Position numbers and translations under genes: made by a program. DNA of 64,000 nt, taken from contig CALXXT010000070.1 in the NCBI GenBank assembly GCA_944392755.1, positions 26,138 through 90,137 on the forward strand. The letters run 5' to 3'. Under the pieces are notes generated by a model. That model searched no databases and was not told the DNA's origin. It was given only the letters and a program-made list of their open reading frames with translations. This document shows positions 25,421 through 33,675 of the stretch, piece by piece (positions within the stretch are counted from its first letter, which is position 1; the number at the start of each line of letters is the position of its first letter). The DNA comes from an uncultured Sutterella sp. (GTDB taxonomy: Bacteria; Pseudomonadota; Gammaproteobacteria; Burkholderiales; Burkholderiaceae_F).

Positions 25421-28393
25421 ATGCTTTCCACGCTCTACACGCTTTTCATAGCGCCGCTTGAGCTTTTCATGAGCTCAATCCTCAGCGCCTCGCATTCCTG
25501 GCTTGATTCTTGGGGTTGGGCCATTGTGGCGATGAGCCTCGTCGTCAACACGGTGATCCTTCCCATCTACAACAAAGCGGAAAGCTGGCAGGAAGAGGAA
25601 CGGGCGGTGCGGCGCGGATTCGAAGCGCGGGAAGCGATGATCAAGCGCACCTTCAAGGGCCAAGAGCGCTTCGCAATGCTCTCGACCATGCGTCGGCAAG
25701 CAGGCTTCACGCCGCTTCTGGCCATGCGCTCGAGCGTCGGCTTTCTCCTGCAGATTCCCTTCTTCATCGCCGCCTATCATCTTCTCTCGCATTGGGAGCC
25801 CCTAAAGGGAGTGGCCTTCGGTCCGATCCCGGATCTGGGCGCTGCGGACGGACTTCTCTTCGGACTCAACCTGCTGCCGATTCTCATGACGGTCGTGAAT
25901 CTTCTCTCGGCCTTCATCTACACGGCGAGCCTCACGCGTCAGGACAAGATCCAGCTCTACCTCCTCTCGGCGCTCTTCCTCGTGCTGCTCTACGCGTCGC
26001 CCGCGGCGCTCACGCTCTACTGGACGCTCAACAACGTCTACTCGCTCGGAAAGAACATCGTCGAAAAGTCGCTTCTGCCCGCCTTCGAAGCCCGTCGAGG
26101 AGAGACCTTCGCATCGGCCGCCTACAAGCGCTTCCTCGGGCAAGTCCCAAGCCGCCGAAGCGTCTGGATCCTGATCGCGGCCGCCGTCGTGCTTTTTCTC
26201 GCCGCGGTCGCCATCGGCGCCTGGTGCTGGAAGGGCTGGCGTGGCGCCAGACTGGCGCCTCCGGCTCCACTGCTGCAAGCCTTCCTTCTGCTGCTCTGCT
26301 CGGCCTCGGCGCTCCTCTGGTGGGGAATTCGCGGTTACGCCTTCTCTTCACGCCGCCTCGACCTTCCCGCGCTCGACCTGCTGGGTAGCGCCGTCTCGAT
26401 CTTCGTGGTGCTTTTCGGACTCTTCACCACCTTTGCCGTCGATCTGAGCGGTTGGCGTGCGGTGCTCAACACGCCGCCCGCCGTCGTGAAGATCTACGGC
26501 TGGAGCCTCGTCTGGTCGACGGCGCCAAGCGCGCTCGTTCTCCTTCACCTCGCGCTCGAGAAGCGCCTCCCCGAGAGGGCCGAAAGCTTCGGCCGGCTCT
26601 TCCTCCCCGGCGTCTTCTGCGCCTCGGCGCTCCTCTTCCTCGCGCTCCCGACGCTTGTCCTCGTCTCCGACCCGGGCGCCGTCTCCGCCCCGCTCTCGGA
26701 AGTCTTCGCGTTCGAAGCGCTCGGCGCGGCCGCGGCGCTCCTCGTCGGAGCGCTTCTGCGGTCGCTCTTCCGACCGCGCCTGCGCGGCGTCGTTGCCGTC
26801 GGCCTTCTCACGGCCGTCGTCGCGGCGGTTCTCTACGCCTTCATCTTCGTCGGCGACTACGGCTTCATCATGGACGGCGTTCTGGACAACCCGCCCGTGG
26901 ACAAGGTCGTGCCGAAGGACGCGCTCCTCGACGCGGCGATTCTGGCTGCCCTTCTTGCCGTCGTTCTCTTCATCCTGCTTCGCCGCCGAGCGGACATTGC
27001 CGGGTTCGCGCGCGGCTTCGCCGGGCTCTCCGGCATCTTCTTTGCCGGCGCCTTCGGTGCGGCGGGACTCGCGCCGAGCTTGGTCTCCGAACCCGCCCAG
27101 AACATGCAGGAAGTGCGGTTCGATCCGCCCGAATCCGAGAAGGCGCTCATGAGCTTCTCGAAGGAGAAAAACGTCGTTCACATCGTCTTCGACATGTTCA
27201 CGGGCGACAACTTCCCGGTGATTCTCGAAATGTTCCCGGAATTGAAGCGCTCCTTTGAGGGCTTCGTCTGGTACAAAGACGTCGTCGCGGCCGGCAGCGG
27301 CACGTCCTACGGACTCGCCGCAGCGACGGGCGGCCCCGGATACATTCCGCGCAACGTGAATGCGCGCGCTTCGGAAGGCAAGCGCTTCGACGCGATCTAC
27401 GGCGAGAGCTACGCCGTCGTCCCCAACGCGCTCCCCGACGACTGGAACGTGACGATTTCGGGCACGATCTGGCCGATGGAACTCGCCCTCTTCCGCCGCC
27501 CGCCCGCCGCGATCGAACCCTACGGCCCGCTCGCCCAGGACTGGTTCAACTACTACTACCGCGAAGGTCTTTCCGAAGCGGTCGGCGCAGAATCCGAGAA
27601 CGCCTTCATGCTTCTTTTCTCGATCTCGGCCTTCAAGGCGGCGCCCTATGCCCTCCGCGGCAAGATCTACCGAAGCGGCGCGTGGCTGCTTCCGGAAAGA
27701 ACGTCGACGGACGGCTTCCGCGCCGAAGCGCCCCTGCGCGCGCTCGCCGAGCGAAGCCGCATCGACGAGACCCTCGGCAACGCGTATCGATACTTCTACT
27801 TCGACAGCTCTCACACCGGCATGTACTACGACGTCGAGGGGCGTCCCTCAGGCAAGAAGCCCGTGCCGTCGAGCGCTTGGCTCAAGGCGAATCCCAGCCT
27901 TGACTACGCGCACCTCCTTGCCGAGGCTGCTTCCGTGCGGCGTCTTGCCGAGTGGCTCGACTGGCTGCGCAAGGAAGGCATCTACGACCGCACGCGCATC
28001 GTCGTCACGTCCGACCACGGCGCCTTCGACTCTCCGACGCTGGTCGAAGCCATCGGGCTCGTGCCGCTGCGCGGCCGCGAACCTGAAAAGAAGAACAATA
28101 CGAATCCCGGATTCCGCTACGGAATCCTCATCACGAAGGACTTCAACGCCAAGGGTGAAATCCGCACCGAAGCCGACGCGCTCGCCGCCACCTACGATGC
28201 TCCCGCCTTTGTGCTCGAAGGCATCGCGCCCGTTCCGGACAGCCTCAAGGCCGACATCCGCAATCCGAACCGCGTGCGGCACTACGAGAGCTCCACCGAC
28301 CGGGATCTCGGCAAGTCGGAATTGAAGATCTTCCGCTACGACGTTCGCGGAAGCATGTTCAAGGCGGAAAATTGGACGATCCTCGACCAATAA
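25421..28393 (+). CDS. YidC/Oxa1-like insertase domain fused to a membrane sulfatase/LTA-synthase-like domain
   Basis: 990 aa from the ATG at 25421; a GTG at 25379 lies inside the preceding terminator and is unlikely. Residues about 1-220 match the YidC/Oxa1 core: AIVAMSLVVNTVILPIYNKAE, then LLQIPFFIAAYHLLSHWEPLKG, NLLPILMTVVNLLSAFIY and YWTLNNVYSLGKN. About eight further helices fill residues 250-560. Residues 580-985 form an alkaline-phosphatase-superfamily domain: VHIVFDMF (Asp591), GSGTSYGLAAATGG (candidate nucleophile Thr628) and VVTSDHGAF (Asp865-His866). These match the metal/nucleophile pattern of LTA synthase and EptA-type transferases, which transfer phosphoglycerol or phosphoethanolamine outside the membrane. 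The ribosome site is weak. Role unknown: perhaps envelope modification rather than protein insertion. Confidence 0.85.
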   Translation: MLSTLYTLFIAPLELFMSSILSASHSWLDSWGWAIVAMSLVVNTVILPIYNKAESWQEEERAVRRGFEAREAMIKRTFKGQERFAMLSTMRRQAGFTPLLAMRSSVGFLLQIPFFIAAYHLLSHWEPLKGVAFGPIPDLGAADGLLFGLNLLPILMTVVNLLSAFIYTASLTRQDKIQLYLLSALFLVLLYASPAALTLYWTLNNVYSLGKNIVEKSLLPAFEARRGETFASAAYKRFLGQVPSRRSVWILIAAAVVLFLAAVAIGAWCWKGWRGARLAPPAPLLQAFLLLLCSASALLWWGIRGYAFSSRRLDLPALDLLGSAVSIFVVLFGLFTTFAVDLSGWRAVLNTPPAVVKIYGWSLVWSTAPSALVLLHLALEKRLPERAESFGRLFLPGVFCASALLFLALPTLVLVSDPGAVSAPLSEVFAFEALGAAAALLVGALLRSLFRPRLRGVVAVGLLTAVVAAVLYAFIFVGDYGFIMDGVLDNPPVDKVVPKDALLDAAILAALLAVVLFILLRRRADIAGFARGFAGLSGIFFAGAFGAAGLAPSLVSEPAQNMQEVRFDPPESEKALMSFSKEKNVVHIVFDMFTGDNFPVILEMFPELKRSFEGFVWYKDVVAAGSGTSYGLAAATGGPGYIPRNVNARASEGKRFDAIYGESYAVVPNALPDDWNVTISGTIWPMELALFRRPPAAIEPYGPLAQDWFNYYYREGLSEAVGAESENAFMLLFSISAFKAAPYALRGKIYRSGAWLLPERTSTDGFRAEAPLRALAERSRIDETLGNAYRYFYFDSSHTGMYYDVEGRPSGKKPVPSSAWLKANPSLDYAHLLAEAASVRRLAEWLDWLRKEGIYDRTRIVVTSDHGAFDSPTLVEAIGLVPLRGREPEKKNNTNPGFRYGILITKDFNAKGEIRTEADALAATYDAPAFVLEGIAPVPDSLKADIRNPNRVRHYESSTDRDLGKSELKIFRYDVRGSMFKAENWTILDQ

Positions 28394-28403
28394 GCCTCAC
28401 CCG

Positions 28404-28436
28404 AAAAGCGCGGAAAACCCGATTTTCCGCGCTTTT
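28404..28436 (+). terminator. Rho-independent terminator after the YidC-sulfatase gene
   Basis: AAAAGCGCGGAAAA, loop CCCGA and TTTTCCGCGCTTTT make a perfect 14-bp stem ending in TTTTCT. It abuts the next gene's -10 element. Confidence 0.9.
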
Positions 28437-28437
28437 C

Positions 28438-28443
28438 TATAAT
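28438..28443 (+). promoter_or_regulatory. -10 element for NSS copy 3
   Basis: A perfect TATAAT directly follows the terminator. It places the transcript start near 28450, so the in-frame ATG at 28442 cannot be the translation start. No clear -35 is seen; that position lies within the terminator stem. Confidence 0.5.
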
Positions 28444-28510
28444 GTGCGTTTTTATCTCGCGGCGCCTCTTCCCGAAATCAGGCGCCAAATTCGCCCTCCA
28501 GACGCTTCCC

Positions 28511-29863
28511 ATGCATCAAAACGCTTCGTCGCCGCGCTCGTCGTGGACATCGAGACTCGGTTTCATTCTTGCCGCTGCGGGTTCCGCAGTCGGTCTCGGC
28601 GCCATCTGGAAGTTCCCCTACATGGCCGGCACGAACGGAGGCTCAATCTTTCTGCTTCCCTACATCTTCTTCACGCTCACGATCGGGCTTGCGCTCCTCA
28701 TCGGCGAGATGTGCATGGGACGCCATGCCCGCGGCGGCGCCGGCACGGCTTTCCGCAAGCTCGGCGGCCGCGCTTGGGGCTGGGCAGGACTTCTCTCCGT
28801 GCTGACGGGCGCGCTTGTCCTTGCCTTCTACTCGGTGGTGGGCGGATGGACCGTGCACTACCTCGTTGAGGCGTGCCTCGGCCGAGGCGTCGCCGAAGAC
28901 CCGTCGACAATGCGGTCGGCCTTCGAAGCCTTCGCGGCCGACCCGGTTTCTTCAATCGGATGCCATGCGGCATTCCTCACGGCGACGGCGGCGGTCGTGC
29001 TCTGCGGCGTTGAGAAGGGCATCGAGCGCGTGAGCAAAATCCTCATGCCCCTTCTCTTCATCCTGATGCTTGTTCTCATCGTGCGCGGGCTCTCGCTTCC
29101 GGGAGCCTTCGAAGGTCTGCGGTTCCTCTTCAAGCCCGATCCCTCGGCCTTCACGGGCGAAGCGCTTCTGAACGCCATGGGATTCGCCTTTTTCTCGCTC
29201 TCGGTCGGCTCGGGCTCGATGATGAACTACGGCAGCTACCTCGGCGAAGAAGCGAAGATCGGCTCCTCGACCACCTGGATCGTTCTGCTCGCGATTCTCG
29301 CCTCGATCCTGGGCGGCCTCATGATCATGCCGGCCGTCTTCGCCTTCGGACTCTCTCCCGATGCGGGTCCGGGCCTCACCTTCGCCACGATGCCCGCCGT
29401 CTTCGCCAAGCTCCCCTTCGGCCATCTCTTTGCCGTCGCCTTCTATGCGTGCCTCTTCGTGGCCGCGATTACGAGCTCGATCTCGATCCTGGAAATGTCG
29501 ACGCAGTACTTCGTCGACGAGCACGGCGTTTCGAAGCGCACCGCCGTCGTCGGCGTTTCGACCGTCCTCGGTCTGCTCGGCATTCTCAGCGCGCTCTCCT
29601 TCGGACCGCTTGCCGACGTGAAGATTTTCGGGCGGACCTTCTTCGACCTCTTCGACGGCTTCACCTCCAACATCGGCATGCCGATCGGATGCCTGAGCAT
29701 CGCCCTCGTGGCGGGCGGCGTCGCCTGGAGCGCAACCCGCGGCGAACTTGCCAAATCGGGCGGATGGACGCAAGGCGCCCTCAAGGCCTTCCGCTTCGTG
29801 CTTCTCGTCCTGGGGCCGATCGTCATCCTTGCCGTCGCCGGCAAGGCGCTCGGACTCTACTGA
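28511..29863 (+). CDS. NSS family amino-acid transporter, copy 3
   Basis: 450 aa from the ATG at 28511, chosen because the upstream in-frame ATG (28442) overlaps the -10 element. TM1 reads SAVGLGAIWKFPYMAGTNGG (Ala31 at the LeuT Asn27 position). The central segment GIERVSKILMPLLFILMLVLIV is shared with copy 2, and GSGSMMNYGSYLGEEAKIGSS replaces the equivalent loop. About 11 helices; Na+-coupled amino-acid uptake is inferred from the family. No strong ribosome site is visible. Copy 4 follows after 124 bp with only a weak hairpin between. Confidence 0.91.
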   Translation: MHQNASSPRSSWTSRLGFILAAAGSAVGLGAIWKFPYMAGTNGGSIFLLPYIFFTLTIGLALLIGEMCMGRHARGGAGTAFRKLGGRAWGWAGLLSVLTGALVLAFYSVVGGWTVHYLVEACLGRGVAEDPSTMRSAFEAFAADPVSSIGCHAAFLTATAAVVLCGVEKGIERVSKILMPLLFILMLVLIVRGLSLPGAFEGLRFLFKPDPSAFTGEALLNAMGFAFFSLSVGSGSMMNYGSYLGEEAKIGSSTTWIVLLAILASILGGLMIMPAVFAFGLSPDAGPGLTFATMPAVFAKLPFGHLFAVAFYACLFVAAITSSISILEMSTQYFVDEHGVSKRTAVVGVSTVLGLLGILSALSFGPLADVKIFGRTFFDLFDGFTSNIGMPIGCLSIALVAGGVAWSATRGELAKSGGWTQGALKAFRFVLLVLGPIVILAVAGKALGLY

Positions 29864-29987
29864 CTCCTACCGAGGCAGCCGTATTCGAGCGCCTTGTAAA
29901 CTAAATACCTGCGTCGCTCTTTACTGAACGACGAAGATCCCGGGCCCGACGCGGCCCTTCCCTCTTTTTCCCGGAAATGCTCTCAAT

Positions 29988-31325
29988 ATGACGGACAAAG
30001 CAAATTCTGGCGGCTGGGGCTCTCGCCTCGGCTTCATTCTGGCAAGCGCCGGTTCGGCTGTGGGTCTCGGAGCCATCTGGAAGTTTCCGTACATGGCGGG
30101 AACGAACGGCGGCTCCGTCTTCATGCTCCCCTACATCTTCTTCACGCTCACGGTGGGCGTGGCGCTTCTGATCGCTGAATTTGCCATGGGCCGTGCGGGC
30201 CGGCGCGGCGCCGTGGGCAGCCTCAACGCCGTTTGCGGCCGCCCCTGGGGAATTTTCGGCGGAATCGGCGTCTTCACGGTCTTCCTCATCCTCTCCTTCT
30301 ATTCGATCGTGGGCGGCTGGTGCCTCAAGTACACCTGGGACGCTGTCACGGGCGTCGGACTCATCTCGGACGCCGAACAACTGAGCGCGCACTTCGGCGG
30401 CTTCGTTTCCGACACGGTCTCCTCCTACGGCTTCCTTTTCGCCTTCCTGCTCCTGACGATGCTCATCGTTCTGCGCGGCGTGCAGGCCGGCATCGAAAAG
30501 CTTTCGAAGGTGCTGATGCCGATGCTCTTCATCCTGATGATCATTCTCATCATCCGCGGCGTGACGCTGCCGAACGGCTGGGCAGGCGTCGAATTTCTCT
30601 TCACGCCGCGCTGGGAAGACTTCAACGCCTCGGCCCTCTTCAATGCGATGGGCTTCTGCTTCTTCTCGCTTTCGCTCGGCGCGGGCACGATGATCACCTA
30701 CGGTTCCTATCTTGATCCGAAGGCCGATCTTCCCTCGTCGGTCGGCTGGGTTGCCTTCCTCGGAATCCTCTCTTCGATCCTGGGCGGCCTCATGGTGATG
30801 CCCGCGGTCTTCGCCTTCCATCTCGATCCTACGGCCGGCCCCGGCCTCACCTTCGTAACGATGCCCGCGATCTTCTCGCAGATGCCCATGGGACAGCTCT
30901 TCGCCGTCTTCTTCTACATCTGCCTCACGGTGGCCGCCATCACGTCGTCCGTGTCGATGCTTGAGGCCTGCACGGTGCTCCTCTCGACCGAAACGGGCGT
31001 CTCGCGCCGCACCGGCATCCTGATCACGGTGGCGGGCGCGGCCGTGGTCGGGTTCCTCGCGAACCTCTCCTTCGGTCCGTGGGCCGACGTCAAGTTCTTC
31101 GGCAAAAACCTCTTCGACCTGCTCGACTACGTCACCTCGAACGTCGGCATGCCGCTCTCGACCTTCGGCATCTCGATTGCCGCCGCATGGGTCGCCTGGC
31201 CCGTGACGGCTCGCGAACTCCAGAGCGCACGCACGCTTTCGCCCTCGGCCCTGCGCACGGCGCGCATCATGATCGGCTTCCTCTCGCCCGTCTTCGTCGC
31301 CATCGTGGCGGCGGGAAGCCTCTGA
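29988..31325 (+). CDS. NSS family amino-acid transporter, copy 4
   Basis: 445 aa, about 11 helices. TM1 reads SAVGLGAIWKFPYMAGTNGG (Ala29 at the LeuT Asn27 position). Its central segment GIEKLSKVLMPMLFILMIILII is closer to copy 1 (GIERLSKYLMPTLFILMIAIII) than to copies 2 and 3, so the array may have arisen by duplication of a pair; this is inference from short segments. Substrate unknown; family members carry aromatic or aliphatic amino acids with Na+. A strong terminator follows. Confidence 0.92.
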   Translation: MTDKANSGGWGSRLGFILASAGSAVGLGAIWKFPYMAGTNGGSVFMLPYIFFTLTVGVALLIAEFAMGRAGRRGAVGSLNAVCGRPWGIFGGIGVFTVFLILSFYSIVGGWCLKYTWDAVTGVGLISDAEQLSAHFGGFVSDTVSSYGFLFAFLLLTMLIVLRGVQAGIEKLSKVLMPMLFILMIILIIRGVTLPNGWAGVEFLFTPRWEDFNASALFNAMGFCFFSLSLGAGTMITYGSYLDPKADLPSSVGWVAFLGILSSILGGLMVMPAVFAFHLDPTAGPGLTFVTMPAIFSQMPMGQLFAVFFYICLTVAAITSSVSMLEACTVLLSTETGVSRRTGILITVAGAAVVGFLANLSFGPWADVKFFGKNLFDLLDYVTSNVGMPLSTFGISIAAAWVAWPVTARELQSARTLSPSALRTARIMIGFLSPVFVAIVAAGSL

Positions 31326-31348
31326 CACAGGTTTGAAAAACCTCGCCT

Positions 31349-31390
31349 CGTTCGGGCGGCGGTCGAGCACCGTCGCCCGAACGTCTTTTT
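31349..31390 (+). terminator. Rho-independent terminator closing the NSS array
   Basis: CGTTCGGGCGGCGG pairs with CCGTCGCCCGAACG (one G-T pair) and is followed by TCTTTTT. Confidence 0.88.
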
Positions 31391-31457
31391 GGACGGCGTT
31401 CCGGCGGATTGATATGCTTTCGGACAACTCCCCCCAAAAATTTTCCCCGAGACCCCC

Positions 31458-32258
31458 ATGGAACTGAAGCGCATCTTCATTCTCTATTTTTCACCGACGG
31501 GCGGCACGCGCCGCGTCGCCCGCATTCTTCTCGACGCCGCCCGCAAGTCCGGCGCTTTTCTCGAAGAAGCGGATCTCACGCCGCCCGAAGCCCGCGAGGC
31601 GCCTCTCGAATTTGAAGCCGGAGACCTCGTTTTCTGGGCCGCTCCGTCCTATGGCGGACGCCTGCCCAAACCCTTCCACGACTACCGCGGCTTCGCGGGC
31701 CGCAGCGCTTGGGGCGTGCCCGTAGCCGTCTACGGCAACCGTCACTTCGACGACCAGCTTGCCGAAATGCAGGACGTCATGGAGGCATGCGGCTTCACGG
31801 TGCCTGCGGGCGCAGCCTTCATCGCACGGCACAATCAGCATCCGCTGCTCGGAGCCGGACGGCCCGACGCCGAAGACCGGAAGGCGGCTGAAAGCTTCGT
31901 CGGCCTCGTGATCGAGAAGATCCGCGCGGCCGATGCGCACGACGACCTGCGCGTCGCCCTGCCCGGTCATCGGCCCTACAAGCCCTACGGGAAGGTGGCC
32001 GCTGCACCCGAAGTGGTGCACCCCGAGAAATGCCACCATTGCGGCGAATGCGCCGAAAGCTGCCCCATGGGCATCATCGATCCGATCACGATGAAAGTGA
32101 CGGATGCCGGCCAATGCATCGGATGCCGCGGATGCATCGAAGCGTGCCATTACGGCGCACGCCATTTCCCCGATGCGGTGGCCGCAGCCATTGCCGCGAA
32201 GCTTGAGACGATCTATCAGGCCAATGCCGAGCGAAAGGCTCCGACGATCTGCCTTTGA
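31458..32258 (+). CDS. EFR1-type flavodoxin-ferredoxin fusion protein
   Basis: 266 aa. The N-terminal flavodoxin fold has the FMN phosphate loop YFSPTGGTRR. The C-terminal ferredoxin has two 4Fe-4S motifs, CHHCGECAESCP and CIGCRGCIEACH. EFR1-family proteins are electron carriers or reductases of anaerobes, with partners mostly unknown. The protein is probably cytoplasmic. Seven base pairs separate it from the RNA methyltransferase gene, itself an Fe-S enzyme; whether this electron carrier serves that enzyme is unproven. The ATG follows the NSS array terminator by 67 bp. Confidence 0.88.
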   Translation: MELKRIFILYFSPTGGTRRVARILLDAARKSGAFLEEADLTPPEAREAPLEFEAGDLVFWAAPSYGGRLPKPFHDYRGFAGRSAWGVPVAVYGNRHFDDQLAEMQDVMEACGFTVPAGAAFIARHNQHPLLGAGRPDAEDRKAAESFVGLVIEKIRAADAHDDLRVALPGHRPYKPYGKVAAAPEVVHPEKCHHCGECAESCPMGIIDPITMKVTDAGQCIGCRGCIEACHYGARHFPDAVAAAIAAKLETIYQANAERKAPTICL

Positions 32259-32265
32259 GTTCGGC

Positions 32266-33675
32266 ATGTCAGGCAAGCTGCATCTCCATCGCGCTTCGTC
32301 CGTCGTCGTGACGGGCCTTGCGCCGTCGGGCGCGGGCACGGCTGAAATCGACGGTCTCCCGGTGCTGCTCCCCGGGGCGCTCCCCGGCGACGTCGTCGAC
32401 TGCCTTTGGGAGCCGCCGAAACCGGGCGGCCGGCAGGGGCTTGCCCGCGAAGTCCGCCTCCTGACGCCTTCGCCCGACCGCGACGCGTCGCGCTGCCCCC
32501 TTGCCGGAGCCTGCGGCGGCTGCGCCGCAGCAGGCCTCGCCTACGAAGCCGAGCTCTCGCTGAAGTGCAGCCTCCTCCTCGAAGTTCCGCTGAAAAAGGC
32601 CGGGCTTCTTCGCGCCGGTCTGCTCGAAAGCCCGGCGGCGCAGCCGGAAAGCGCGCGGCGGGGGTTCCGCAACAAGGCGATTCTCTATCCTGCGCTCGAA
32701 CGCACGCCTCAGGGCGGCCTTGCCGGCCGCTTCGGCTACTACCGCGCTCGCTCGCACCGCGTGGTGCCTGCGGAGAACTGTCCGCAGACGCCCCGATGGA
32801 TGCATGAAGCGGCCCGCGATGCGGCGAGCCTCCTTGTCCGAGGTCCGCTCTCGGGAACGGCGCAGGCGCCCGACCGGACGCTGCGCGCGCTCTGCCTGCG
32901 GGAGGCGCCGGGCACGCGCGAGCGCCTCGTTACGATCGTTTCGCGAAGACCGCTCGGGGAGGCCGAGCGGAAAGAGCTCCGTGAATTGATCGAGCCTCTT
33001 GCGCGCCGGCTCAACCTTGCCGGCGTCGCGCTCAACGTGAACCCGAATCCCGGAAATGCGGTTCTTGCCTTCGGCCCGAATGCCGTCGAGACGCTTTTCG
33101 GGCATTCCGAGATGAGGGCGCGCATCGGCGGTCTCGAATTCGAAGCGACGCCCCTCACCTTCCTGCAGGTGAACAGCGCTCAGATCGAGCGTCTTTATGC
33201 CGAGGCGCTCAAGGGCTTGGACTTGAAGCGCGAAGACCGCTTTCTCGACCTCTACTGCGGCGTTGGAACGCTCACGCTCCTCGGGGCGCGCTGCGGATGC
33301 GAGGCGGCGGGAATCGAGCGCGTGGAGGCGTCCGTGGAACGGGCGCGCAGAAACGCTTTGCTGAACGGACTCGAGCGCGTGCAGTTTTCGGCCGGTCCCG
33401 TTGAAGCGCTCCTCGAGGAGACGGCCGCGTCCATGCGCCCCAACAAGGTGATGCTCGATCCCGCGCACCGCGGCGTCGAACGCTCGGTGCTCGAAGCGCT
33501 CGCGCGGATGCCCGTCGAGCGGCTCGTCTACGTGGCGTGCGGAGCGGCCGCCTTCGTCCGGGACGCGTCGGAACTCGTGCGCCTCGGCTTCCGGCTCGAA
33601 CGCGTGCTCCCGGTCGATCTCTTTCCGGGAAGCCTCAACATCGAGACGATCGGGGTCTTCTCGCGTCAGCGGTAG
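32266..33675 (+). CDS. RlmD/TrmA-family (uracil-5-)-RNA methyltransferase
   Basis: 469 aa from the ATG at 32266; the open frame upstream overlaps the preceding gene and lacks family sequence. Predicted to make m5U in 23S rRNA. An N-terminal TRAM-like domain is followed by the RumA 4Fe-4S set Cys77-x5-Cys83-x2-Cys86 and Cys172 (ENCPQ). The SAM site is FLDLYCGVGTLTL, and the catalytic cysteine is Cys425 in YVACGAAAFVRD (the family usually has CNP). The usual DPPR motif appears as DPAHRG, so the active site is diverged. The four Fe-S cysteines favour RlmD (U1939) or RlmC over TrmA. The last 10 bp overlap the convergent dinG-like gene. Confidence 0.85.
   Translation: MSGKLHLHRASSVVVTGLAPSGAGTAEIDGLPVLLPGALPGDVVDCLWEPPKPGGRQGLAREVRLLTPSPDRDASRCPLAGACGGCAAAGLAYEAELSLKCSLLLEVPLKKAGLLRAGLLESPAAQPESARRGFRNKAILYPALERTPQGGLAGRFGYYRARSHRVVPAENCPQTPRWMHEAARDAASLLVRGPLSGTAQAPDRTLRALCLREAPGTRERLVTIVSRRPLGEAERKELRELIEPLARRLNLAGVALNVNPNPGNAVLAFGPNAVETLFGHSEMRARIGGLEFEATPLTFLQVNSAQIERLYAEALKGLDLKREDRFLDLYCGVGTLTLLGARCGCEAAGIERVEASVERARRNALLNGLERVQFSAGPVEALLEETAASMRPNKVMLDPAHRGVERSVLEALARMPVERLVYVACGAAAFVRDASELVRLGFRLERVLPVDLFPGSLNIETIGVFSRQR

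Noticed and set aside
32104-32265. Longer start of the RNA methyltransferase at 32104
   Set aside because: It overlaps the ferredoxin part of the preceding gene and has shadow composition; the family N-terminus begins at 32266.
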